This document shows, piece by piece, positions 12,560 to 25,566 of a DNA stretch of 64,000 nt. A program made the translations under genes and the position numbers. Below the pieces are notes generated by a model. That model worked only from the letters and a program-made list of their open reading frames with translations, was not told the DNA's origin and searched no databases. The stretch spans positions 147,020 to 211,019 of the forward strand of contig WIDE01000042.1 in the NCBI GenBank assembly GCA_015039315.1. The letters run 5' to 3'. Each line of letters opens with the position of its first letter. Position 1 is the stretch's first letter. The stretch is from Clavulina sp. PMI_390 (lineage: Eukaryota; Basidiomycota; Agaricomycetes; Cantharellales; Hydnaceae).

Positions 12560-15500
12560 TCTCACAAGGACAGTTATCTGAAGGTTAAGATTGCTGAATT
12601 CAGGATGGCCTGAAGTGTCCTGTACACTTGAATGTTGATCAATCCCACTAACAAGCCCTTGAGCCCATCCTCTTGTACATATATCTTGCTGCAGGCACAA
12701 TCCTCCTTTGTGCCATGTTACAATCCACTCATGCATTTATCAGGCTTTGCACTTGTTCCCAATATGCCATTCATTGTGGGGGATGGATATACCAAGGACC
12801 CACATCAATTGACATCGCAAAGGAAGATGTATTCATTCAGCTTGAGCACATAGGCACCAGGTATCTTATTTACCTACAAGTATGACACACACGCAATTAC
12901 TCGGCATGCCACAACCCATCAGTCAAGTAAAGATGTAGAGATTGCACATCAGAGCCAACAAGTTCATGAGCCACTGACTTGAGGCAGACGCTCCTCATTG
13001 TGAAGCATACCGTTCTGACACACACTGAACAAGCCAAAGAAGAGCTCGGTGATGGAGATGGGCGAGAAAAGCGGATAAGGAGTTGAGTGTCAGGTGACGA
13101 ATTCGGGATAGAGGCGATGAACAGACAGTGGGCGCTGCATCAATATTGGCTCCTATATATCGCTCAAAGGTCGATGACGAGCGTTTAGCGTAGAGCAGCC
13201 ACGAGATGTTAATCGAGCTAGCCAAGTCACCTTCTGGCGCGTTGAGCACGTGCGCGACACCTGTGGTCTCGAGAAACAGGAGCGCGAGGAAAGCGACCAT
13301 CTCGGCGTCGATTGAAGCCTGACGAGGGAAGTGTTGATGTGAGAAGGCTTTGTACGGTGATGATGATGAGGTTTTGACGATGGTGCAAGCTAAAGGTAAG
13401 GTGATCATACGCTGGAGAACACGATCGATGTCAGCTGGTTGCGTGATGAGTATACAAATCGACAAATGGAAGTAAGCTGGCGGGAAAGCTTGGCATGGAA
13501 GTGAGGCGTAATAATTCGATTGGCACACGCAAACTACTCACGTTGATCGCTAATATTCTGGCTGGCATCGCTCTACTTCACGACATAGTAGACATGGAGA
13601 CGGCAGAGCTCATAAGAGCACAAGGACGAAAGCGATGGCGTAGTGTCTGTCGCTCTAGACTCTGACGTAGATAGAGTTGAGACGAGGAGGAGAGGGAGGA
13701 CTCCATTGATCTTGGTTCTCTTGCCGTCAGTGATGGGTCTGCGGATGATGGAGCCCCATTTCAGGAGAAGATGAATAATCGCCCAGACATTGCATGCATA
13801 AGGAACGCTGGTGCGGTAGAGTGTTCGTCAGGGCGAGTAGTGGTAGTCAGTTCAGCACCAGCCAGGGACAAAGATCAAGTGTCGGACTCCTACATGGAAT
13901 ACGCACAAGATGATATTGATATGCCTTCTCGTGCCACTTCCACACTACAAAACGCAAGGAAAACCTCGAACGATCAGTGTTCGCTGCGGGATCCGACCGA
14001 GCATCTGGCGCTTTGGACCTACCACTGAGGAGCTGAGATAGGATGGGTGGTCAGGAGTAAGCAGCTCGCCGAAGGCTCTGCAGTAGCATGACTGTTGCAT
14101 TCGGAGGGGAAATTTTCATAATGTAGCTTTGATATTCGTTGAACAGAGAGGGAGCAAGAGTTGTGGTCAGTGTTTGGGAAACATGGATATGAGATTGTCT
14201 GGCCGCATGGTTTCAACCATCGCAGTTGCGGGGAGAGAAGACTTCTAAAATTTGTTTTCAGCGCGAAGACCGTGTTGAAAGCGCCAAGATGTTAGGACTG
14301 TTCGGCTTCGTAGAAGCGCAGATGGAGCGAGGGGCCGCCGGGCGTGAGGCTTTGGAAGATTCGGCCTTCGGTTCCGACATCAGCTTGCAATTGATTCCAC
14401 CATCAACAGCCTTATCCATCTCGACGAGACTACCAACGTCATCAAAAATGAGGCTCCGGCCCCTTCCTTCGCCCTACACCTTTCATTCTGATACTCGCGA
14501 AGTGACTCTATGATTTGGAGTCTCTCGGATGCCGATAGCTTCACCGAATCGGAGTGACTACGCTATGTGTGCCTTACGCTTGGTCCTAGTGATCGCGGCT
14601 GCTCATTCAGCCACATATGATATTATGCGCACTAGCCCCTCTTCACCCAGCGCAGACGCCCCCACTTCCCCCACGGGCGTGAGAGAGAACCCTCGTGCCG
14701 AGGAACTGGGCATTCATTACCGTCGTCTCACACCAGCATGCTTCACTAACACTGGCGACGACATGATACAACGCCGTGTTCTTAGGACTGATGTCGCTCT
14801 TTATCGTCATCATGTTGGCTGTTCCATCTCCATGGTGTGCGTTCCGTCGTCTAACTTCACGTCACCAGCACCCCCTCTCCTCACGCATCGATGTCTATTG
14901 CGAACATATGGATTCATTTTCCCTTCCTGTGATATCTCGCCTACGTAGCCCTCAAAACCATCCCAAGCTGTCGCTTTTTCCACCTCCATACGATTTCAAC
15001 TAATCAGCTCCCGGCTGGCCCGTCTTGTTACGCGCGCACCAATGTTGACCAAAACCGCTCCATGGCTCTCTGACTCACGTGAAATCCTCTCTTGCTGTTG
15101 TCCCCCGCAATGTCTGCCATCAATCAACGACGTCTCTCCATCGTTATGCCGATTCTAACAGAACACCGCCAATTGGAGAGGTATTTAGGCACATCCCAAC
15201 TCGCAACGTCCAATCATGCTGACAATCTCCTGTCGTGTGGTCTTATCATTACCACCAGGCGGTCAGTTCGTCAGTATTGTCTTATCATGCATCCATTCGA
15301 CAGCGGCCAGACAGTTGCCCTCGCCGATGCTCGGGCGGCCCTGTTGTTTTGCCTAGCCCCCCACCAGGATCCCCCGACTTTAAGCGATATACTTCTTGGC
15401 TACTATTATGCCATGCCGTCGCTAACCAGTCTCCGCAGCCTCACGCTCAGGTCATCTAAGCAAGAATCCCTCCATCTAACACCGCGGCAAAGGACCTCGA

Positions 15501-17420
15501 TGTCTTGGGCTTCACCGCGTGGATAGGAGCTTCGTTACCTCCTTTTCAGCTGCTTGCCGGCCACCCCTGCACGTGCGTGTGGTAGCGTTCTTTAGACTTT
15601 CTCCCGTTTCTGCGAGTTCGGTTTCATCAGTCAACTATCTAATACCCCTACGGGACGGGGATGCCAGGTATTCGGAGCTCAAATAGCCAGTGAATATCTT
15701 GCTATAGGACTCCGGCGCCTGCGCGTTCTCTATTAGCGCGAGCCTACGTCTCTCTGGGTGTTATATTTTCTTCTCCAACAGCGACGACGTGGGGTTATGT
15801 AACAAGCTTTTCCCCCCAAGCGATGGCATATCGACAAGCCTATGGAAGAGATCAACGCAAGTTTTCAGCGCATGTAATCCGGGCCGTCAGTCTCACTGAT
15901 GCCCACCTACCTCCGCTGGTTTGTGGAATACCCGAGACTCAACGGGATTATTTTCGGCATAATATACCGACTAATTATACAGTTGACCTTGCCACAAGAG
16001 TCACAAATATTAAAGGTGTGTCCAGCCTTGTGACAATTCCATAGCCTTATATGTTGACGGTAGCAAACCAGGTATATACTGTCGATGTTCTGGCTTCCTC
16101 AACGGGTCCACTGATACACCGTTGTCTATCTTGAAATATTCGAAGTAAATTTGAATCCCCCCGATGAACGATTGATCTCGTAGAGATTACTAAGGCGGAT
16201 CAGGTACTAACCAAAACCTCATGCATATGTGTCGTTTATATTCAAGGATTACGAACTGGCGTCGAGCCCTAGGACGCCTAAGAGTGGTACAAGTACTAGG
16301 GTGTGTTCTACGATCATACTAACTGTATCCGTGCTTGAGCTAGTGGGAGATATCAAGATGTCTCTTTAGGTATTGAAGGCAGACGTCTATGCATCAAGTA
16401 ATGTCGCATCTCCAGTTCCCACTATTAGCTAGGGACTGAGCTAAGTATTTCTCTTGTGCAGCAGCAGGGATGAACTTTTCCACCCAAGTTCCACCGCTCA
16501 TTAAACGCTACAATGAGGTTTTATTTGTAGACATTTCTCCTACAGCCTCTGGTGTTTCAATTTGTCGCGGGTTGATGTGCAGGGACCACCAGACCCCTCG
16601 ACTGCTCTATTGACCACGACCCCCGACCCCCCTTAATCACCTCCTTGTAGAATGCGGTATAAACTAGCCCCGTAAGCTCAACCAAGGAAGTTAATCTTAC
16701 ATCAGAAATCCTGAAGTGTGATGGTCCAAGGCGTGTGCTCACGTAACTGTTGAAAGCCACACCAGCATCGCTTCTTGTAATCTCCCCCACAGATTGACAG
16801 ATTTTGAAACCGACAGTCCGTGCAATAATGCATGGATAGTATCGCGACGGCATGATATGCCAACAAAGATGTGTCCAACCTTTGAATGTGTCAGATCAAC
16901 GATTCTGAATACGAAAGGCGGGCGGTACTAATTATACATACGTTATCTAGCTGAATTTAGCATGTGAGCTGCTGCTGCCTTTGGATCGCTTTATTATATT
17001 TACTCTTATGTGATCTATGTCGGAATGCTCAGTCGCTAGAGTGCGCTAAACCTGCTCCCCTTTTAGCAAGGATTACTGCCTCGGGTTGGAGCGATTTTAC
17101 TCTGCAGGCAGCATTTGGCTTATAATATCAGCCTCGCGCGCTAAGGTCAAGTGGGTGTTCAAAATAATTGAAAGAGAGGCTCTCATATGGGAGAGGCGGT
17201 TTGGATCACTTTGCGTATTCTCTCTCCATTTATGGCTTGGCTTCCTGGTTCCTTTGGCTGTACAAAGCTCCATTTCGCTCCCATTTGATCTATCGAAGAT
17301 ATTTTTAACTATACATATTGTCAAAAGTCACTTCTGGCATGCTGCTGATGTCCTTGTTTGTGCTAATCTCGCAGCCGTAACCGCGCATCGGGGGAAGCAA
17401 GGTTGGACACTCCTTAAATA
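12560..17420. other. Gene-poor stretch, no supported gene
   Basis: About 4.9 kb without a gene I can support. Two uninterrupted minus-strand frames stand out weakly: 12995-13528 (177 codons, no ATG at its start and no motif) and 16557-16853 (98 codons). Neither shows flanking exons with matching splice phase. A minus-strand stretch at 14260-14480 reads open in one frame with balanced composition but has no start and no homology I recognise. Confidence 0.5.
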
Positions 17421-18121
17421 GGGTAATTCTATTTGTCACCCCCCGGGGGTGAATGGCACCTCCCTTCTTTAGCGTCACTAATCCATGTAAATCATTGACT
17501 GTGACGCGAATCAAACTGCTGGGAAGGGTCAGGCAATACTGCCGCTGCCCCCTTCAACGTTCACTAAGAGAAATTGCTTCGCCGGGAAGGGATTTGCCCG
17601 CTATAGGCTACCGTTGTGGGCCCCTGATGAGTGGGGATGGGCTAGAGAGTAGTCTTTGAGATAAGAGAATATCATGAAAGAATGGTCAGTGATGGCCGGA
17701 AGACGTCGAACATACATGTACCGTCCGACAGGTTGAGTGAATCACAAGATACGCGATGGGACAGGGAGCTCTGTGCAGGCGGCCCTGCAATATGTGCCGC
17801 CAAGTGGTAGTTCAGCTCAGCACTTCTCAAGCGCTCAGTGTGCGCAGAAGCACGCGTTAGATCAGTTATTTCAAGGTGCTTAATTCCACTATGTATTGTG
17901 GAGAACACGATTATTATTGCTGGTCTCTATGTTATAGGTGCATGCCCAAGCCCAGCGCCGGGCAAAGCGCTATCAAGATCATTTCTGCAGCGACATGTGA
18001 GAGCCACTAATTTGATCTGCTAAGCGTGACTCGATGGGGGGGGGGTGGTCGATTGTCACCACCCTCCCCCTTGTCAGAAATCGGCTTCGGCCTGGAGAGG
18101 GGGTGGCAAATAGAATTACCC
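17421..18121. mobile_element. Inverted-repeat element, about 700 bp, non-autonomous
   Basis: The ends match as inverted repeats: GGGTAATTCTATTTGTCACC at 17421 reads back from 18121 as GGGTAATTCTATTTGCCACC (20 of 21 over the arm). Inside the right end a second complementary pair (CCACCCTCCCCC and GGGGGTGG, about 18058-18104) could fold into a hairpin. There is no transposase ORF. I do not see a clear target-site duplication, so the exact ends could be off by a base or two. Confidence 0.6.
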
Positions 18122-19334
18122 TTTTTTCGATAGAACTCTTATTTCAGTTAATTCCATTGCTGAAACGATAAACGATGGCAATGTTGTCTGTTTCATCCGC
18201 AAGAGTGGGCTGCGCTTACCCAAAACGAGCATCATCATATTGTATGTCCCTACAACAGCTTCTTTGGTACAAATCTCACAGAATAGCTCTAATCACTTTA
18301 GGGGACTCACAATACACCTTCAGGCTCGGCCTTGTGGTTTGGCTCCCCATCGAAGCCTGATTGCCTGAAACGGCGACACCCATTGAATTCCTCGGGTTCG
18401 CTGATCGTGCGAGTTTAGAATTATTGCCACAATGGAGGTTGTGAATATTTGCTAGCACGGCTGGCTTTAGATATAAGGGAAGCTTGTCGCACCAGACTTC
18501 AGTAGCGGCACGCCCGGGGCAAGTCTATCAAACTTATCAACCCTCACTGCTCCGCGAAGTGATCAAGATGAGGTCATGAAAGCTTTGGCATCATCTCCGC
18601 CTTGCCCGTAGATCCCTTGTAGCCACAAACAATTCCAGTTGCCCATGCATTGCATCTTCACTTTCCTCACTGATTCACCTGCTGCACTACCTCAGCGTCT
18701 CTTCACTAGAACTGAGCATCCGCTAATTCATAGCACCTCATCACCTGCTATACAGATATTACCGAGAATCATGGCACCGTCAGCGTGGTGAGCAAAGCTC
18801 CTCAGTCGAGCATGGAAAAGCATCAGAGTTGAGAGCCAGGCGCTTCGCTATCAATCGACTCATGAGTACACTTACATAAAAGAATGGCCGCTCAGTAACG
18901 ATTTTCTGTATGATGCATACGGACGGAGATAACCCTTTCTAACTGGTAGATTATCTTCCCCGCGGATGAACTGGATCCCGTGGATGGATCGCGCCCGCGG
19001 AGGTAGATTGACGCTGGAGGAAAGCCACCAAATAGTGCCTCTGATCCGACTGGAATCGATCAGCCGAGATCCCCACAGCAGATATTGCCACATTGAGCAA
19101 CTCGTACAGATTTCCTTACCACCTAGCCGTGACCGGCGGGACAAAGGCACTCGCTATTAGCTAACAGGGCCATACAAATAGACCCCTCTGGTAGCGATTT
19201 ATGCGAGGCAGTCCCCTCTTCTCCTCTTCATAGCGAATAATCAGGCCTAAAGAACATACCTTTCCTAGTTTTGCGTTGCTTTCTGGTTGCGTCTAATAAC
19301 TTCTCGACTGAATTCCAACAGCAACATAGACTCT
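18122..19334. other. Intergenic stretch upstream of FHA-kinase K1
   Basis: No ORF with motif or splice support. The final 100-200 bases are the probable promoter and leader of the kinase gene, with pyrimidine-rich sequence around 19215-19235. Confidence 0.5.
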
Positions 19335-21248
19335 ATGGCGGCACAGGAGTTTGAGAATTGGAGCCAGATGGCCACGGAAGTTCAGGATCAAGATCATTCT
19401 CAGCATGACAGCCATCGGTGGGGGTGGTTGGACCCTTGTACGGAAGGCACTCCTCGTGTTGATTTCACAGACCAGCAGTATGACTACTCCATTGGGAGAG
19501 ACTCTAAGTGCGACGTTGTCATCAGAAGTTCGACAGTCTCTGGATTCCACTGCACAATCTCCTACGATCCCACAGGTCATCACGTGCGCATTGAAGATCA
19601 CTCAACAAATGGCACCTTTGTGAGCCGTTCGCTGCTCGTCTTTGACAATGGTCTAAATAGTGATACACATCCTTTAATTTCATTAGGTCAACAATCAACT
19701 AGTTGGCAAAAATCAGTTCTTAGCCCTCATTGGCACGCCAAAGATCTCGTTTGGGCAAGCAACCAGCAATGGTGCCACAAATATTTGCTATTACTTCCAA
19801 TCTACTAACGAGATGGCAGTGCGTTCACTAATATTTCAGAGGCTAGAATACCTATTCCTCGGCTAATGACCACTGCCTTTTGTTTGAATGTCATGTAGAA
19901 CGAAGCGCCTGTTGGTGGATTTTTCAATGTTTATCAGCAGCTCCATCGCCTCGGCAAAGGTGGATTTGGCACTGTATACAAGGTGCTTGACAAAGTGACT
20001 GGAAAGTATGAAGCAGTGAAGAAGATCATCAGATCGGAATATTACCGTTCAACTGGAGCATTTGCCCAGTTTTTGGAGAGGGAAGTGACAATCATGAAGG
20101 AACTTAATCATGTGTGTTTCCTTGTACTATGTCCATGTCAGTATAGCTGATCTACTCTTGTTGCACTGGCTACGTAAAGGGCAATATTGTGAAATTCATT
20201 AACTCCTATGAGGACATCAATACAGTGTGTGAGTACGCTCTCGTTTGGACTTTTTTTTTTTTTTTTTGCCTATGCTTGCTGAAGATGCGGTCTGCTGCAG
20301 ATATTGTGATGGAGCTAGTTGATGGCACAGATCTGCAAGAGTACATAAAAAAATCCCCGAGAGGTTGTCTAGGTAATTTTGACCACATTTGATCTTGTGC
20401 AGCAGGAGGAGAGCTCATTCCTGGTGCTTCTCAGACGATTTAAATGCAAGGAATATGACTTTCTTAGTCAGCAAAGGCCTGGATGTATGTAAATTTATCA
20501 ACCTGGGCCAGGCAAGTTGCTCATTCTTCATTCACCTAGTATATCCATTCACGGGGTATAGCACATCGTGACTTGAAGCCTCAGGTAGGCCCATCCTTAA
20601 CAATGGTAATAACTCCGCCTTGGCTCATTTTCCCTAATAGAATATTCTGGTCACAGTGGATGGGACCCCTAAGATTGCCGATTTTGGACTATCAAAGATG
20701 TTTGATGAACAAACATTTCTCAAGGTTAGTTATTCTCAATTGTCTTATTGAATTTCGACAGCATGCACCCTATCTTCTACTTCAGACTTGGTGCGGCACT
20801 CCCATTTACAGGGCGCCAGAAATCCGTCTCAGCTCCTCCACCCCCTATACTCTTATGGTGGATAGCTGGAGTATGGGCGTTATTGTCTATGACATGTAGG
20901 CCCACCTCTGACATCATGCTATAACAACTCATTTACACGTCATTTTAGGTTGACAGGGCTCAATGACCTGCACAGACGCTTCTATGGCAATGATTATCAT
21001 ATTGATGACCTCATTGAGCATCTGTCACAGAATGGTGTGTAATGAACAAGACATCCCCCCCCCCTATGAGCATTTGTGTTGACCAGTTCTCCTGTGGTAT
21101 CATGCAAATAGCACAGCACTGGATTCGCACCATGCTACAACATGAACCGGATGCCCGAATGTCAATCAAGGAGTCTCTGGACCATCCTTGGCTCTCTGAA
21201 CGCCCATCTGCACAAGCGGTTAGTGTCACCAGCCCCACACCTGATTGA
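19335..21248 (+). CDS. FHA-domain Ser/Thr protein kinase K1 (Chk2/Cds1-like architecture)
   Basis: About ten short exons splice to a protein of about 420 residues. The start at 19335 (MAAQEFENW) is preferred to the ATG at 19287 because the extra 16 residues look like leader sequence. The FHA domain covers about residues 45-135: YSIGRDSKCDVVI (Gly-Arg), SGFHCTI (Ser..His), DHSTNG, then after an intron VNNQLVGKNQ and ISFGQ. The kinase domain starts near 148: LGKGGFGTVYK, AVKKI lysine, the glutamate of LEREV, MELVDGTDL hinge, GIAHRDLKPQN catalytic loop near 20565-20645, DFGLSK, CGTPIYRAPE, and VDSWSMGVIVY. The exon just before the catalytic loop is easy to misread: acceptor TTCTCAG at 20436 restores the frame and avoids stops in the apparent alternative. 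FHA domains bind phosphothreonine, and this order is that of Chk2/Rad53/Cds1 checkpoint kinases, but many mushrooms have expanded FHA-kinase families, so a checkpoint role is only inferred. Confidence 0.85.
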
Positions 21249-21913
21249 AAATCTAGTCTGAAACGTAAATTTACCTATTGTTTGCCCTCTACATATAGTA
21301 GTACAAGGTCTCCCTGCGGCTGCGACGATAAGATAGGAAAACAAACTTGTTAACATAGCTTCGTTGAAATGCATCGTAAATTTGGACCCAGCACACATGT
21401 TTAAGCACTGCGCGCTTTCGTAAGGTACATAGTTCGACACTCAATTCTTGAGCGTGCGTTAGGCATGGTCTTCTCCCATTCACTTCCATCCGGTTTACAC
21501 AGTTTATCCACCGGACATATAGCTGGCTGGCCACTCTAGTGCTTTTCTTCTGCCCAGTGAGTCATACGCATGCACGCTGCTTGCGGTCTATTGTACATCA
21601 CATTCGCTGGTTCCCCGCCCCCCGCCCCTCCACATTCATTTCTTGTCATTATTCCAGTTGCTACCCTAATATATCAGGTATTATTATCCTTATGTCGACC
21701 TCGAACCTTCCTAATGCGGCCGTTGAAGCCCCGAACGCCCTCAGTTCGCGCCAAAACCCCACTGCGAACACTCCACAAATCAGTTCGTTTATTCTGACCA
21801 GTGGGGCAACCTGTGGAGCGATTGTCGGTCACCAGAGCCGGAGCCAACTGCTGGCCGCTCCGCCTCTTCCTCGGATTATCGATTCGTTGCATCGCTCGCG
21901 ATGTAGTCACCTG
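21249..21913. other. Intergenic stretch downstream of K1
   Basis: No supported gene. About 21541-21660 resembles 60756-60870 (shared CTTTTCTTCTGC and CCCGCCCC.CCCCTCCACATT blocks), and about 21700-21740 carries, on the minus strand, a short motif seen again near 55750-55795 and 63120-63155. Confidence 0.5.
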
Positions 21914-21935
21914 CACTAGGGGAACTGAACCCACC

Positions 21936-22090
21936 TTATTTATCCGGATCCGGATATTTTATCCGGGCTTCCGGATAAGATATCCGGGAGAGGGGAGACT
22001 GCCGAATAAAGTATCCGGGAGGTTGAGGATGCTGGATAAAATATCCGGGAGGGGAGGCTTCGATTCCCTGGTCTCTCCCGCCCCGGATAT
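21936..22090. repeat. Degenerate tandem repeat built on TATCCGGG
   Basis: The word TATCCGGG(A/C), usually preceded by GGATAAA or GAATAAA, recurs about five times in 150 bases, at roughly 30-36 nt in the later copies, with partial palindromes (ATCCGGAT). It lies 3' of the transposase stop (22182) and just inside a CACTAGGGG word at 21914, so it could be the subterminal repeat zone of that transposon. That link is inference. Confidence 0.6.
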
Positions 22091-22181
22091 TCTAGCTGGA
22101 AATTTCGAAAATGCACCATAAACAGATAGATTATCTTAAAATTATATCTACATATCGTCCAAGAACGCAAATCCACTACTT

Positions 22182-25100
22182 CTATTCAATATCATCGCTA
22201 TCAGGTGAATCAGGGTTCGGTGTAGGCTTGGGGTCAGTGAAAATGGTGCGAGCTAAGTTATCGCTCCGATCAATAATGGCCCAGCGGCGATTTTTTGAGT
22301 CACCGACTTGGAAGCGGCCAACAACGCTTTCGACAAGGTTCAGGTCTATGAGGGACGAGCTCTGTTGCATTTTAGTATATGTCACTAGAGTGCCGTCAGC
22401 TGCATCAGCGCCGTTTGTGATGCATTCCGTGACTAGAGCAACAAGATGAAGCTCAGGCTGTCGAAGCTGAGGGGACCCGTTCGACGGTACATTGCATTGG
22501 ATAATTGCTTCAAGGCGTCCGTAACATGTCCGTCGCTCCAGGACAATTGGGAGATTTCGGAAGTGGGCATTACGATCAACCTCCTTCCCATACTAAATCA
22601 TCACATGAGACTCTAACGCTTAACAAGATGGACAGATGGAAACTAAGCATACCCGAATATATGAAGCATCTCGCACCCGTCCTGTACGATTCCGCTGTCC
22701 ATATGTGGACGAAATTGACTCATTCCGCCCAATTATCCTCACCTTTCCCCAGAATGGCATCACTCTTGGAAGGAGCGTGTCAAAATCTTGCACAGTCAAT
22801 GGCGCGAATAGAACTGAGAAATAGTTGCAGATCTTCTGGCGAAGCGGGCGGCCTGGCTCGAACTTAAGCGTTCGTGGGGATCGTAAGACCGAAAGAGGGT
22901 CTATTTATTAGAGATATTAACCGATTGGTCACCCAATATTCTTCAGACGAAAGATACTCACAATTTGACTCCGGGAATGACCATTCACGAATGGATAGCT
23001 TGTCATCGTCATGAGATGAGGAGATATCAAGAAGATCAGTAAGATTATACCGGCTCTGGATATCGTTGAGCTGCGCTCCATGGTATACATAAAATGCAAG
23101 TGTAGTGAATGGGTGGGCCCGAGATGTGACGCCATTTGTCATGTAGAGGCACCAACGCTCCATGACAAAAGTCCATGTGTTGCAAGGAGGGCCGGAGTTG
23201 ATGATATCATCGGGAACATGGAGCAGTGCATGAAGAGGAAGGAAGCAGTACTTTAATCGCTTCACATTATACTGATAATATAATCTGGATGTATTTAGTA
23301 GAAGATTTGTGTGTTTGGATGGAAAAATGCTAACTTTTCATACGTAGTCACCCACTCAATGATGAGTTCGCGAAGGTCCTCGATCTCGGCAAGAGTAAAC
23401 GAGAACTGTAGTGTGATCAGGAGGATACGATTCAGAAGCATGAAGTGATCGTAAAATTTCCGCTGAGGGAATCGATCCTTGAGGAGGTGGGGGGCAAGGA
23501 ATAAGAGCCAGAATCCAAAATCTTCAGCGGTGAAGATGTACAACTGCGTTGCTACATTGGGGGTCGATCGTCCGAACTGGCTGGGGATCGTTGCCGAAGC
23601 AGCAACGGTCTCCAGGCCAATCTGCTCCCATGTATCATCAGCGATGCGGTAAGGCTGGCCAATATCAAGCTCCCCGCCTTTGAATTTCCCTTGCCACATA
23701 TGAATGAGGTTCTTCCCCAGATTCTCCAACCACAGATGCATCCATTCATGTGGATATGAGCGTTCCCTTGATAGAGAACCCAATTCGTCCAAGATCGACG
23801 GCCCATTAAGCCCAAACTTCTTGCAAAGCTCATCCCGTCGGGACTTGGTTGGGGCGGCCGCAATGGCGCCCAGCTGGCGCTCGATGCGTTGGTTAGTTCG
23901 TAGAGGGAGATCGTGAGGATCCCAACATCGAGGGTCGGGATCTGGGTGATGAAGGGGAGCCACATGGCGGCTGTTTCGATCAGAGGGGTCCCTAACAGTA
24001 TCAATCTCGCAGTATCTGCACGGACAAAGCGAATTAATGCCCTTCATGCACATAATATGAACAACCGCTTGCATATCCCCCATGACATGCGTCGGATAAG
24101 CGTGGAAGGTGAATATTTTCTCATCTCGAGCACCCAGCAATCGCACCCCCCGCGCTAGTATCTTGCAGTCTCGGACAAATGGCCACTCAAACGAGTTAAA
24201 GTCCTTCGGGGCATGGGGGCCGGGAATGACGCCAAGAGGAATGATGTAGTGGAGCTGGGTTCGTACCTCTGGTGGTAAATTGAAGTTGACAAGAATCATA
24301 GGCCAGCACGAAGCACTCCCCATGCGTTGACGCTTGAATATGGAGAACCCATCCGTCATATATCCCAGAGCAACATCCCGATTCCCACTAAAATATTTGT
24401 GCCCTAGGGGTACGCCATCAGTCGCAACGGTCTTATCGAGAAGCTCCACATACTGAGCGCTGTCCAAGACATCGCTCACATGTCCTGGCTCGGACGTGTA
24501 AGTGTGTCGATAGTCCATAAGGTTGGATAGGGTGGTATTAAGGAACATTGACTGGAAACGAGGGGGAAGGGGTAGATAGACGAATTTTTGACGAGCGCGG
24601 CCGCTCTCATCATAACGTGAATTTGGGCAAAATGGACATTTGTCAAGGGAAGCGTATTTTCCAGTAAATGCGCAGCAGCTCTGAATGCAGCAGTCGTAGA
24701 CTTCCCGAGTGATAGATGATAGCTCCTTGATCTCCTTCTCAAGAAGATATATTGATTGAGTGGGAAGTCGGTGGCCAAGAAGGCGGATGAGCCGATGGTG
24801 GGTTTTGCGAGAGAGGTGGCCAGTAATGACAAGCGAATACATCGATATGATATCTTTGGTGTTTTGAGGGAGGACTCGAATATCTGGAGAGAAGTCACGG
24901 GGAAGGGTATGGAATTAGTATCAAGAGTAAAGAACGATTCGCAAAGCCAATCGTAGAGATCAAATATCAAATCATAGCGTCGAGATTAAGCTCACCAGAG
25001 TTATTACGATAGTAGATTTCTTGATCCTCAAGCCAACTCTCAATCATTGAGTCCCACTGTGCTTGTGCATTGGGGTCCAGGATTCGATTGAGGTCGTCGT

Positions 25101-25462
25101 CATCTGAGTCTCCCGGTAGCTCAGAATAGTCAATATCACCAGCGCCAGTGCGAGGCATTTGGCGATCTGCAGCGATGAAGTCATGAAGACCTGTTTACGG
25201 AATGGCTTTAGATGAAACAGGAAGTGGAAGCTGTAGTGGAGGAAAATGCACTCTCACTCTCATCCTCACCACAGTCGCTTGAAGTGTCAGATTCTGAGTC
25301 TCCAAAGGTGCTGGCACCAAAGGTGTTCACGTCGTCGGAGGAACCGCTGAATGAGCGGCTTGGCTTCTCCGGACCCGGTGTCGACGTCTGCTGTTGGCGA
25401 TAGCGTCTCAGCGTTCTGGAGGCAATGGCATGGTCGCCTCGGGCGCTTTGACTTGAGGACAT
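22182..25462 (-). CDS. Tnp2-like transposase (CACTA/EnSpm type, PF02992-like)
   Basis: A spliced transposase gene. I start at the ATG 25462 (MSSSQSARGDHAIASRTLRR), though the frame extends further upstream. The big exon 24842-23316 carries the family hallmarks: a Cys-rich finger (DCCIQSCCAFTG...DKCPFC), then LGYMTDGFSIFKRQ, WPMILVNFNLPPE, IPLGVIPGPHAPKDFNSF, TFHAYPTHVMGDMQAV and CPCRYCEID. The C-terminal exons splice in frame: an intron at about 23315-23265 restores YEKLYYQYNVKRLKYC; the next joins to PFWGKVRIIGRNESIS near 22750; the last gives VVGRFQVGDSKNRRWAIIDR and stops at 22182. The region around 24880-25000 is ambiguous: the obvious intron (donor at the GGTGAG near 24990, acceptor TCTCCAG near 24882, branch TACTAAT) leaves an attractive segment (DLYDWLCESFF) inside the intron. 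No disabling stop was found elsewhere, so the enzyme may be functional. It cuts and pastes DNA at the element's terminal repeats. Confidence 0.78.
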
Positions 25463-25566
25463 GGGTGTGAGGGGGACAACAAGTTTTCTGGCACACGGCA
25501 GGTGCCGAGTTGGTCCACCTTCCTCCCTCCATCTTACGACGCCACACTTCACAACTTGTTGCTTTC

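Noticed and set aside
12995..13528. 177-codon minus-strand ORF as a gene
   Set aside because: It opens with a non-ATG codon and has no motif, no spliced neighbours and no recognisable composition; kept only as a remark.
20400..20571. In-frame stops in kinase K1 before the catalytic loop, suggesting a pseudogene
   Set aside because: Using the acceptor TTCTCAG at 20436 instead of the earlier CAG near 20401 gives an in-phase exon (DDLNARNMTFLVSKGLD) that joins to YIHSRGIAHRDLKPQ, as in K2.
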